This document shows, piece by piece, positions 1-5,410 of a stretch of DNA of 8,140 nt. Under the pieces are notes generated by a model. That model saw only the letters and a program-made list of their open reading frames with translations, did no database searches and was not told the DNA's origin. Every line of letters begins with the position of its first letter. The stretch's first letter is position 1. Position numbers and translations under genes: made by a program. The stretch comes from DATNPH01 sp036703315 (GTDB lineage Bacteria > Cyanobacteriota > Cyanobacteriia > Cyanobacteriales > Coleofasciculaceae). The stretch spans positions 1 through 8,140 of the forward strand of contig DATNPH010000041.1 of assembly GCA_036703315.1 (NCBI GenBank), written 5' to 3'.

Positions 1-369
1 GAACTGATTACTGCTGTAGTGTTACCGCCTGTGCCGTTTGCGAAGTCTGGTGTGTATCTCAAACTGCGGGATAGGGCTTCCTATGCCTTCGCGCTAGTTT
101 CCGTCGCTGCTGCCGTTGACTTGGCAGGTGATCAGATTAAAGATGTACGTCTGGCAATGGGTGGCGTTGCCCACAAACCCTGGCGTTCCATGGAGGCGGA
201 GAAGTTTTTGATTGGTAAACCTGCCAATGCCGAAACATTCCAACAGGCGGCGGACATCGCTTTACAGGGAGCTAAGCCGCTGACTCACAACGGTTTCAAA
301 GTCGAATTAGCCAAGCGTGCCATCAAGCGATCGCTCGCGGTGTCAGCAAAAGGAGGAGGTGTAGCATGA
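1..369 (+). CDS. paoB: Xanthine dehydrogenase family FAD-binding subunit (PaoB/YagS-like), 3' end
   Basis: The reading frame is open from the first base, so the gene starts upstream of the window and only the last 122 residues are seen. These match the C-terminal domain of the FAD subunit of molybdenum hydroxylases (CO_deh_flav_C type). The run KLRDRASYAFALVSVAAAV is the usual signature of that domain, and GGVAHKPWRSMEAEKFLIG resembles YagS/PaoB. In this family the subunit passes electrons from the Mo and Fe-S centres via FAD to an acceptor. Its stop overlaps the ATG of the next gene (ATGA), so the two are translationally coupled, as expected for subunits of one complex. The FAD-binding N-terminal domain and the [2Fe-2S] subunit gene are not in the window. 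The family is secure; the PaoB assignment, as opposed to a related hydroxylase, is inferred from the neighbours. Confidence 0.88.
   Translation, partial: ELITAVVLPPVPFAKSGVYLKLRDRASYAFALVSVAAAVDLAGDQIKDVRLAMGGVAHKPWRSMEAEKFLIGKPANAETFQQAADIALQGAKPLTHNGFKVELAKRAIKRSLAVSAKGGGVA
351..360 (+). promoter_or_regulatory. Strong ribosome binding site for the Mo-binding subunit
   Basis: AGGAGGAGGT lies inside the 3' end of the FAD-subunit gene, five bases before the ATG at 366. It is a near-perfect Shine-Dalgarno sequence. It supports the ATG that overlaps the upstream stop as the true start. Confidence 0.75.
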
Positions 370-2483
370 ACAAGGTAATTGGCACTGCGGTTAGCCGCAA
401 AGATGGGCAAGCTAAAGTCACGGGCACGGCAACCTACGCAGCGGAACACCAGATTCCGGGACTTGTTCACGGGTATGTTATTACCGCCAGCATTGCGAAT
501 GGACGCATTAAAACCATCGACACCCGCGCAGCAGAACAGGCACCGGGGGTAATTGCCGTTTTCACGCACAAGAATGCCCCCAAGGTATTCATGCCCACCA
601 ATGACTTCGCGACCTCGAAAATCTACGAGGCACGTCTACCGTTGTCGGATGATAAGGTTCACTATGCGGGACAGATTATCGGCTTGGTGGTGGCAGATAC
701 GTTTGAGCGATCGCGTCACGCTGCACACCTAGTTAAAGTTGACTACGAGACGCAAAAGCCACTGGTCGAGTCTAAGAATGCCGTCTTCAAAGAAGCTCCG
801 GCTCAGATGGGTGAGGAGTTTAGGTTCGAGAAGGGGCAGTTCGCGGCAGGAATGGCAGGCGCAGCAGCGAAGATCGAGGCGACCTACACGACTTCTACAG
901 AATTGCACGCGCCGATGGAACCCCATGCGATTATTGCCCACTGGCAAGGGGCGGACTCCCTTACCGTCTACGAACCCTCACAGTGGGTGATGGCTGCCCA
1001 GCGCACCTACGCTGAACTGTTCGGTATCCCTTCTGAAAAGGTGCGTATCATCACGCCTTACATCGGTGGTGGCTTTGGCTCCAAAGCTTTTCCCTGGCCG
1101 CATGGCGTTCTCTCTGCGGCTGTGGCTCGCCAAATCCAGCGTCCCCTCAAGGTTGTCCTTAGCCGACGACAGATGACCACGAATACCGGACATCGCTCTG
1201 AAACCGAGCAAACAATCCGTTTGGGGGCAAATGCAGATGGTACTCTGAATGCGATCGCTCACGAGGTAAAATCCTGCACGTCGCCAGTTGAGGTGTTCAC
1301 AGAGCCTTGTACGGGCATAACGCCGGTCATGTACGCCACACCTAATATGCGCCTGCATCAGGAACTGGCCGTGATGAACGTGGGTACACCAACATTCATG
1401 CGTGCGCCTGGGGAAAATCCGGGTATGTGGGCACTGGAATCTGCAATGGATGAACTAGCTTGGTCGCTGAAGATAGATCCAGTGGAACTGCGCCTGAAAA
1501 ACGAAGCTAAGGAACACCAGAAGAAGGGGCTACCGTTCTCAGCGAAGCACTTTGCAGATTGCTTGAAAGTGGGTGCAGAACGGTTTGGCTGGAAGGATAG
1601 GAAAATGCAGACGCGATCGCTAACCCGCGACGGTAAACTCATCGGTTGGGGGGTGGCTGGTGCCACATTCCCTGGTCTTCGAGGTAAAGCGTCTGTCAAG
1701 GTGCGGCTGTTGCCAGACGGAACAGCCCATGTCCTGACCGCTGGAAATGATATGGGTACCGGTGCGTATACGGTAGTTGCAGTCACGGCAGCAGAGGCGC
1801 TGGGAGTACCTGTTGAAAAAGTACGGGTGGAGATGGGCGACTCACTGCTACCAGATGGCGGACTGGCAGGAGGTTCTATGATGACCGCGTCCCTCGCTCC
1901 AGCAGTGATGCAAGCCTGTCAGGACGTACTCAAAGCCGCCAACTGTACGACCGCATCGGATGCGTGTTCAGCCCTGCGTCAATCTGGGCGGGCAGCATTT
2001 GAGGCTACAGCCACCAGCGCCGCCGGTGATGAGGGCAAGAAATGGGCGTTCCAGTCTTGGGGTGCTCACTTCTGTGAAGTCGCCGTGGATGAAGAAATCG
2101 GACGCCTGCGGGTAACTCGCTGGGTGTCGGTGATGGACATCGGACGAGTGATGAACGCCAAAACCGCAGCAAGTCAGGTACGAGGCGGCGTAATTATGGG
2201 GATTGGACAAGCTTTGATGGAAGAAAGCCATCTTGACCCGAACATCGGCTATCCCGTAGTCTATGACCTCGCTACTTACCACTTCCCAGCCCACGCAGAC
2301 ATTCCGCGCATTGATGTGGCGTTTGTCGGCGAACCCGATCTGAACTTCAACCCAGCAGGCGCACGCGGTGTCGGTGAGGTTGGCATCACGGGGGTTTCGG
2401 CAGCAGTTGCCAATGCTGTTTACCACGCGACGGGTAAGCGGTTGCGTAGTTTGCCGCTGACACCTGATAAGTTGATTGGTTGA
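366..2483 (+). CDS. paoC: Xanthine dehydrogenase family molybdopterin-binding subunit (PaoC/YagR-like aldehyde oxidoreductase)
   Basis: This is the complete 705-residue large subunit of a molybdenum hydroxylase, close in length to E. coli PaoC (about 730). Such enzymes hydroxylate aldehydes or N-heterocycles at a Mo-molybdopterin centre. Visible motifs are the N-terminal hammerhead domain (VSRKDGQAKVTGTATYAAEH, about residues 9-28), the glycine-rich cofactor loop YIGGGFGSK (232-240), RAPGE (346-350), the GNDMGTGAYT loop near residue 460, and GARGVGEVG near the C-terminus. Glu671 in that last motif is the expected catalytic base. It starts at an ATG overlapping the FAD-subunit stop, behind a strong ribosome binding site. 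The XdhC chaperone and MocA-type transferase about 3-4 kb downstream fit a cytosine-dinucleotide cofactor as in PaoABC. The physiological substrate cannot be read from the sequence. GC content is clearly higher than in the cassette that follows. Confidence 0.93.
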   Translation: MNKVIGTAVSRKDGQAKVTGTATYAAEHQIPGLVHGYVITASIANGRIKTIDTRAAEQAPGVIAVFTHKNAPKVFMPTNDFATSKIYEARLPLSDDKVHYAGQIIGLVVADTFERSRHAAHLVKVDYETQKPLVESKNAVFKEAPAQMGEEFRFEKGQFAAGMAGAAAKIEATYTTSTELHAPMEPHAIIAHWQGADSLTVYEPSQWVMAAQRTYAELFGIPSEKVRIITPYIGGGFGSKAFPWPHGVLSAAVARQIQRPLKVVLSRRQMTTNTGHRSETEQTIRLGANADGTLNAIAHEVKSCTSPVEVFTEPCTGITPVMYATPNMRLHQELAVMNVGTPTFMRAPGENPGMWALESAMDELAWSLKIDPVELRLKNEAKEHQKKGLPFSAKHFADCLKVGAERFGWKDRKMQTRSLTRDGKLIGWGVAGATFPGLRGKASVKVRLLPDGTAHVLTAGNDMGTGAYTVVAVTAAEALGVPVEKVRVEMGDSLLPDGGLAGGSMMTASLAPAVMQACQDVLKAANCTTASDACSALRQSGRAAFEATATSAAGDEGKKWAFQSWGAHFCEVAVDEEIGRLRVTRWVSVMDIGRVMNAKTAASQVRGGVIMGIGQALMEESHLDPNIGYPVVYDLATYHFPAHADIPRIDVAFVGEPDLNFNPAGARGVGEVGITGVSAAVANAVYHATGKRLRSLPLTPDKLIG

Positions 2484-2507
2484 AGTTGGGAAACTTCGAT
2501 TTTAGGC

Positions 2508-2544
2508 TGCGGTTTAGCATGAGAAATTAAAGTGTTAAACCGCA
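2508..2544 (+). repeat. Inverted repeat after the molybdoenzyme genes, possible terminator
   Basis: TGCGGTTTAGCA (2508-2519) pairs with TGTTAAACCGCA (2533-2544), giving a 12-bp stem with one G-U pair and a 13-base loop. It begins 25 bases after the paoC stop. No clear T run follows, so a Rho-independent terminator is possible but not convincing; it may instead be an interspersed palindrome. The rest of the 187-base gap up to 2671 shows no gene and no convincing promoter. Confidence 0.45.
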
Positions 2545-2670
2545 CGCGATTAGTGCAACAAAGAGATAGAATTCTCGTCCCCTAAGGCTTCTATTCTCAG
2601 AGGTACATTAGGTAAGTGCGGATGCTTGGTCGTATTCCAGACCTGAAAATTAGGATGATTTGGAGATGAC

Positions 2671-3057
2671 GTGTCTAAAGGTTCATTTGTTTGTATAGGT
2701 GATGGTGACAACATAGGTGATGTAATTGATTTCCATCTACTTTCGGAAAATCTTGAAGAAGCGAGTAAGTTTTCGTTTCAAGTGAAAATGGCTATTGAAA
2801 AGATAGCAGAACTTGTACAAAGCGAAATCAAAGCTTCCTTAGTCTATGTTGCTGGTGATGATATATGCTTCATTGTCCCGTCAGATCTTGATATTTTGAA
2901 TAGCCTACTTACTTATTCGGACTTTTTTTTTAAAAGTACTGGGAAAACTATGTCGTTTGGTGTGGGTAGAACATCAATCGAGGCAGTAGTTTCTTTAAGG
3001 AAAGCGAAAGTATCAGGTAAAGGATGTGTGATTATTTTTGGAGGCATTAACGATTGA
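2671..3057 (+). CDS. optS: Minimal CRISPR polymerase (mCpol), Panoptes nucleotide synthase OptS-like
   Basis: This 128-residue protein is essentially one palm domain of the Cas10/GGDEF nucleotide cyclase type. An N-terminal strand leads into IGDGDNIG (residues 9-16), the first metal-binding motif of CRISPR polymerases. VYVAGDDICFIVP (58-70) holds the Asp63-Asp64 pair, equivalent to GGDD of Cas10 but with Ala in first place. The C-terminal SFGVGRTSIEAVVSLRKAK stretch (95-113) and SGKG match the closing part of palm cyclases. No HD nuclease, zinc or Cas10 accessory domain is present, so this is the stand-alone mCpol form. In Panoptes the enzyme makes a cyclic dinucleotide (reported as 2',3'-c-di-AMP) that holds the partner effector inactive. 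The GTG at 2671 is the only possible start, because an in-frame TGA lies at 2656; GGAG at 2662 serves as a weak ribosome site. The gene is AT-rich with no HIP1 site, suggesting transfer. The family call is firm; the exact product is inferred. Confidence 0.85.
   Translation: MSKGSFVCIGDGDNIGDVIDFHLLSENLEEASKFSFQVKMAIEKIAELVQSEIKASLVYVAGDDICFIVPSDLDILNSLLTYSDFFFKSTGKTMSFGVGRTSIEAVVSLRKAKVSGKGCVIIFGGIND
3040..3044 (+). promoter_or_regulatory. Ribosome binding site that fixes the TTG start of the effector gene
   Basis: GGAGG lies inside the 3' end of the mCpol gene, nine bases before TTG at 3054. The next in-frame Met of the effector is residue 75, far into the domain. The site therefore decides the TTG start and a 4-base TTGA overlap with the mCpol stop. 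Confidence 0.7.
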
Positions 3058-3842
3058 AAAACTTATATGTATTTGTAACCACTGATAGACCAGATCAATA
3101 TCTCAATTCAATTGTACATTGTATAAGACAAGGCACAATTCGTATCGTTCTAATTCAAGTTGAAGATAGCAAGATTGAGCAAGTTCAACTTAATTTGCTT
3201 CGCACAAATATTTATAATTTACTTCAAAATCTTTCGTCAGGTTGTTATAAATACTATACAGGTAGATTGAAAGATACGATGGTTCCATTAGATACCGAGT
3301 ATAATGCTGACGAAATTACCAAAATTAAGGTTCAGTATAATTCTTGCTTAACAGATAACATCAAATGGGAAGTTGAGAGAATTAAATATCTTGATTTGAG
3401 GCAATATATAGCTTCTTTAAAAAGAAGAAATAAAGACTTGATTATTGACGTTACTTCAGTAGCTAAAGCTTATGTAGGAGATATCTTTGCCTGCTGCTTA
3501 TTGGAAAATATTAGTGAGTTATGTACTTTTGAACTTTTAGTTAAGCCAGATTTTGATAAACCCTGGAAAACTCTAATTCATGAGTTAGAAGGAGACAGAC
3601 AATACAGATATACTAATTTAGTGGAAACACCTATATTTAAAGAAAGTACTAAAGCTATTTTAATCAGGACAACGCCTATTTTTATTTCAATAATTGGTAC
3701 AATATTGTTTCTTGTATTAGTCCTTGCTGCAACTTTTGTATTTGGCTCAAACAGCGTATTTGTACAAGCTATAAGTACTATTGGAACGGTGTTAGGAATT
3801 ATCTCCTTTCTCCTGATATACTTTCCTATTCGGGGCAAATAA
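3054..3842 (+). CDS. optE: CARF-like protein with two C-terminal membrane helices, Panoptes effector OptE-like
   Basis: The protein has 262 residues in two parts. The N-terminal part (about 1-195) looks like a Rossmann-type nucleotide sensor. It has an initial strand NLYVFVTT, a second strand IRIVLIQVED (29-38), and a strand-turn-helix DLIIDVTSVAKAYVGDIFA (128-146) reminiscent of the CARF motif that contacts cyclic nucleotides. The C-terminal part has two hydrophobic helices, about 207-230 and 235-258, with a short GSNS turn between them and a basic end (RGK). In Panoptes, the mCpol product keeps a two-TM effector silent; when a phage sponge removes the nucleotide, the effector damages the membrane. 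Gene pairing, overlap and topology fit this. It starts at TTG with a strong ribosome site and is translationally coupled to mCpol. Similarity outside the CARF-like strand is too low for me to align by eye, so the effector call rests partly on context. Confidence 0.74.
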   Translation: MKNLYVFVTTDRPDQYLNSIVHCIRQGTIRIVLIQVEDSKIEQVQLNLLRTNIYNLLQNLSSGCYKYYTGRLKDTMVPLDTEYNADEITKIKVQYNSCLTDNIKWEVERIKYLDLRQYIASLKRRNKDLIIDVTSVAKAYVGDIFACCLLENISELCTFELLVKPDFDKPWKTLIHELEGDRQYRYTNLVETPIFKESTKAILIRTTPIFISIIGTILFLVLVLAATFVFGSNSVFVQAISTIGTVLGIISFLLIYFPIRGK

Positions 3843-3865
3843 TTTATAGTGCGATCGCTCATCGC

Positions 3866-3901
3866 TGTAGGTTGGGTTGACGTTAAGAAACCCAACATTA
3901 C
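3866..3901. repeat. Interspersed cyanobacterial inverted repeat (GTTGGGTT/AACCCAAC)
   Basis: GTTGGGTT (3871-3878) and AACCCAAC (3889-3896) form an 8-bp stem with a 10-base loop. The flanking GTAG and ATTA bases are typical of a widely scattered cyanobacterial repeat, as I recall it. It begins about 24 bases after the effector stop, next to a HIP1 octamer at 3851. It also interrupts the reading frame of the xisI-like remnant. It could act as a terminator for the effector gene, but no T run is seen. Confidence 0.6.
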
Positions 3902-3917
3902 TTATATTCACCACCCT

Positions 3918-4022
3918 GACCACTAAAGTTTCTAACTCAGGATTAGGACGGCGACTACACAACTCAATATAGTCAGCCAAAATACGCTTCAATATCTTTG
4001 GATATTCAGTTAGTTTATCCAT
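3918..4022 (-). pseudogene. xisI-like gene, 5' stump only
   Basis: Read on the minus strand from ATG at 4022, about 35 residues (MDKLTEYPKILKRILADYIE, then LCSRRPNPELETLVV) resemble the N-terminus of XisI family proteins. These are small cyanobacterial proteins named for a role in excision of a heterocyst DNA element. GAGGAG (minus strand, 4036-4031) is eight bases upstream of the ATG, a proper ribosome site. After about residue 35 the frame runs into the interspersed repeat and then into sequence antisense to the effector gene, so the rest of the roughly 110-residue protein is missing. The longer open frame (4067 to 3792) is not an intact gene. No xisH partner is recognisable upstream of it. 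The family call is by eye and moderate; the truncation is clear if the call is right. Confidence 0.45.
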
Positions 4023-4030
4023 TGCACAAT

Positions 4031-4036
4031 CTCCTC
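4031..4036 (-). promoter_or_regulatory. Ribosome binding site of the xisI-like remnant
   Basis: GAGGAG on the minus strand, eight bases before the ATG at 4022. It supports that this ATG was once a real start, rather than the ATG at 4067 of the longer open frame. Confidence 0.5.
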
Positions 4037-4088
4037 TAGCTATGTTGAAACTGAAAGCTTGCGTCATTCTCGATATGCAGCAAAATCC

Positions 4089-4241
4089 GCCGTGGACTTA
4101 AGTTCACGGCTAATAGCTCAAGTCCATTTCAATGGACTGCAATTCTTGCACAGTGGCTATTTAGTCCACTTAAGTGGACTTGATCTATTAGCCAGGGGTT
4201 TAAACCCCTGGCGGGTGATGCAGCAAGGAAAGATTTCTTGC
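4089..4241. repeat. Palindrome cluster, MITE-like element
   Basis: Five hairpins follow each other: 4089-4110 (GCCGTGGACTT/AAGTTCACGGC, one wobble), 4121-4138 (AGTCCATT/AATGGACT), 4163-4180 (AGTCCACTT/AAGTGGACT, perfect), 4192-4211 (CCAGGGGTTT/AAACCCCTGG, perfect) and 4223-4241 (GCAAGGAA/TTTCTTGC, one wobble). In addition, 4108-4125 is the reverse complement of 4176-4193 with one mismatch out of 18, so the first part can fold into one long cruciform enclosing inner hairpins. Such segments are scattered in many cyanobacterial genomes and are probably non-autonomous mobile elements. The open frame across it (4059-4352) looks like a by-product. From 4242 to 4376 I see no recognisable gene; a short acidic frame ending at 4352 could be a gene remnant. 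Confidence 0.65.
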
Positions 4242-4376
4242 TTCGCTCACTTTCAATTCTTCGCTGCAATCATTCATCATTATTTTGACGAATCATCAGA
4301 TGAAGTAAGTTATCAAGAAGCCGATCGCGCCAGACAAGGTACTGTAAATTAAGAGATGCCCGTTGCAAACCGACTC

Positions 4377-4383
4377 AAAAGGA
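4377..4383 (+). promoter_or_regulatory. Ribosome binding site that sets the MDR enzyme start
   Basis: AAAAGGA lies nine bases before ATG 4393. The open frame begins earlier, at TTG 4363, but that codon has no ribosome site, and the ten residues it would add are outside the conserved domain. The ATG at 4393 is therefore preferred. Confidence 0.6.
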
Positions 4384-4392
4384 AAACACGCA

Positions 4393-5334
4393 ATGGCAAC
4401 AATGAAAGCAGTACGCATCCACACTCAGGGTGGGCCGGATGCCTTAGTTTACGAAGACGCCCCACGACCGACACCATTGACGAACGAGGTTTTAATTCGC
4501 GTTCGTGCGGCGAGTGTGAATCCGGTGGACTGGAAAATTTGCGACGGCTACGGCAAAGAGATATTCAACCACCAGATGCCTTTGATTCTCGGTTGGGATG
4601 TTGCCGGAACAATTGAAGCCGTTGGTCCAGAAGTGGATAAATTCAAGTTGGGAGATCCAGTCTATGGTTACACCAGCTTATTTCGCGATGGTGCCTATGC
4701 CGAATTTGTGATCGCCAAGCAAGAAGAAATTGCTGTGAAGCCTGCGTCACTAGATTTTGTGCAAGCCGCTGCTGTCCCGGTTGGAGCACTGACGGCGTGG
4801 CAAGTGATGTTTGATACGGCTAGTCTTCAGGAAAATCAAAAGGTGCTAATTCACGCCGCATCAGGTGGTGTCGGTTCGATGGCTGTGCAATTGGCGAAGG
4901 CAAAAGGGGTTTATGTCATCGGTACAGCATCGGCACGCAATGCTGACTTTGTCCGGGAACTGGGAGTTGATGAGTTCATTGACTATCAAGCGACCCAATT
5001 CGAGACGGTTGTGCATGACGTGGATGTTGTCCTTGATACGATTGGCGGGGACACGCAGGTGCGATCGTTTGGTGTGTTGCGTAAAGATGGTTTTCTCGTC
5101 TCAATTGCCGAGCCACCTTCACAAGAACTAGCCGCGCAGCATGGTGTGCGGAGTAAGATGGTTGGCGCTCTACCCAATGGAACCCAACTTAGCGAGATTG
5201 CCGCACTGATAGATTCTGGAAAAGTAAAGCCCTTCGTTGAGACAGTGTTGCCGTTGAGTGAGGCACGACGAGCCCATGAGATGAGCCAGAGCGGTCGCAC
5301 ACGCGGCAAGATTGTCCTGCAAGTTTTTGGTTGA
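4393..5334 (+). CDS. NAD(P)H-dependent zinc-free MDR oxidoreductase (quinone oxidoreductase-like)
   Basis: At 313 residues it has the usual length for zinc-free medium-chain dehydrogenase/reductases related to quinone oxidoreductase. The N-terminal GroES-like domain shows RVRAASVNPVDWKI (36-49), LGWDVAGTIEAVG (67-79) and FKLGDPVYG (84-92). The nucleotide-binding Rossmann fold has AASGGVGSMAVQLAK (155-169), and DVVLDTIGGD (211-220) is typical. The end, KPFVETVLPLSEARRAHEMS (279-298) and then GKIVLQV, completes the family pattern. The Cys/His zinc ligands of alcohol dehydrogenases are absent. It probably reduces a quinone or an activated alkene with NAD(P)H in the cytosol. The substrate is unknown. 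It lies 76 bases upstream of xdhC on the same strand and could share a transcript with it, but a direct role in molybdoenzyme function is not shown. Confidence 0.9.
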   Translation: MATMKAVRIHTQGGPDALVYEDAPRPTPLTNEVLIRVRAASVNPVDWKICDGYGKEIFNHQMPLILGWDVAGTIEAVGPEVDKFKLGDPVYGYTSLFRDGAYAEFVIAKQEEIAVKPASLDFVQAAAVPVGALTAWQVMFDTASLQENQKVLIHAASGGVGSMAVQLAKAKGVYVIGTASARNADFVRELGVDEFIDYQATQFETVVHDVDVVLDTIGGDTQVRSFGVLRKDGFLVSIAEPPSQELAAQHGVRSKMVGALPNGTQLSEIAALIDSGKVKPFVETVLPLSEARRAHEMSQSGRTRGKIVLQVFG

Positions 5335-5410
5335 GAATTGGCTTAAGAATTCTGTACAGGTTAGCATCAGCAGCAATGCGACAACAGTAGTGATCATTAT
5401 CTATTACTTT

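Noticed and set aside
978..1786. Long minus-strand open frames (978-1358 and 1358-1786)
   Set aside because: They lie wholly opposite the highly conserved paoC gene, and their products are low-complexity and unlike known families; they are shadows of the real gene.
2567..2572. TAGAAT as a -10 promoter box for the mCpol gene
   Set aside because: No acceptable -35 element lies at the right distance, so the match may be chance in AT-rich DNA.
2671..3057. GGDEF diguanylate cyclase
   Set aside because: The second motif is AGDD, not GGDEF/GGEEF, and the N-terminal DGDNIG motif and short length are typical of CRISPR polymerases.
2671..3842. Ancillary module of a type III CRISPR system
   Set aside because: The polymerase has no Cas10 accessory domains, and no repeat-spacer array or other cas gene occurs in the window; a stand-alone Panoptes-type pair fits better. 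A CRISPR locus outside the window cannot be excluded.
3792..4067. Intact 91-residue minus-strand protein
   Set aside because: Only the part from 4022 to about 3918 looks like a protein (XisI-like). The rest is repeat sequence and antisense of the effector gene, so it is listed as a truncated remnant.
4059..4352. 97-codon open frame on the plus strand
   Set aside because: Most of it runs through the palindrome cluster, there is no ribosome site, and the product resembles no family. Its last 20-odd acidic residues may be a remnant of something, but not a supported gene.
4363..4392. TTG at 4363 as start of the MDR enzyme
   Set aside because: There is no ribosome site before it, and the added ten residues precede the conserved domain; ATG 4393 with AAAAGGA is better.
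5312..5410. Upstream extension of XdhC by 33 residues
   Set aside because: The extension overlaps the end of the MDR gene and has no family similarity; the conserved N-terminus begins at ATG 5411.
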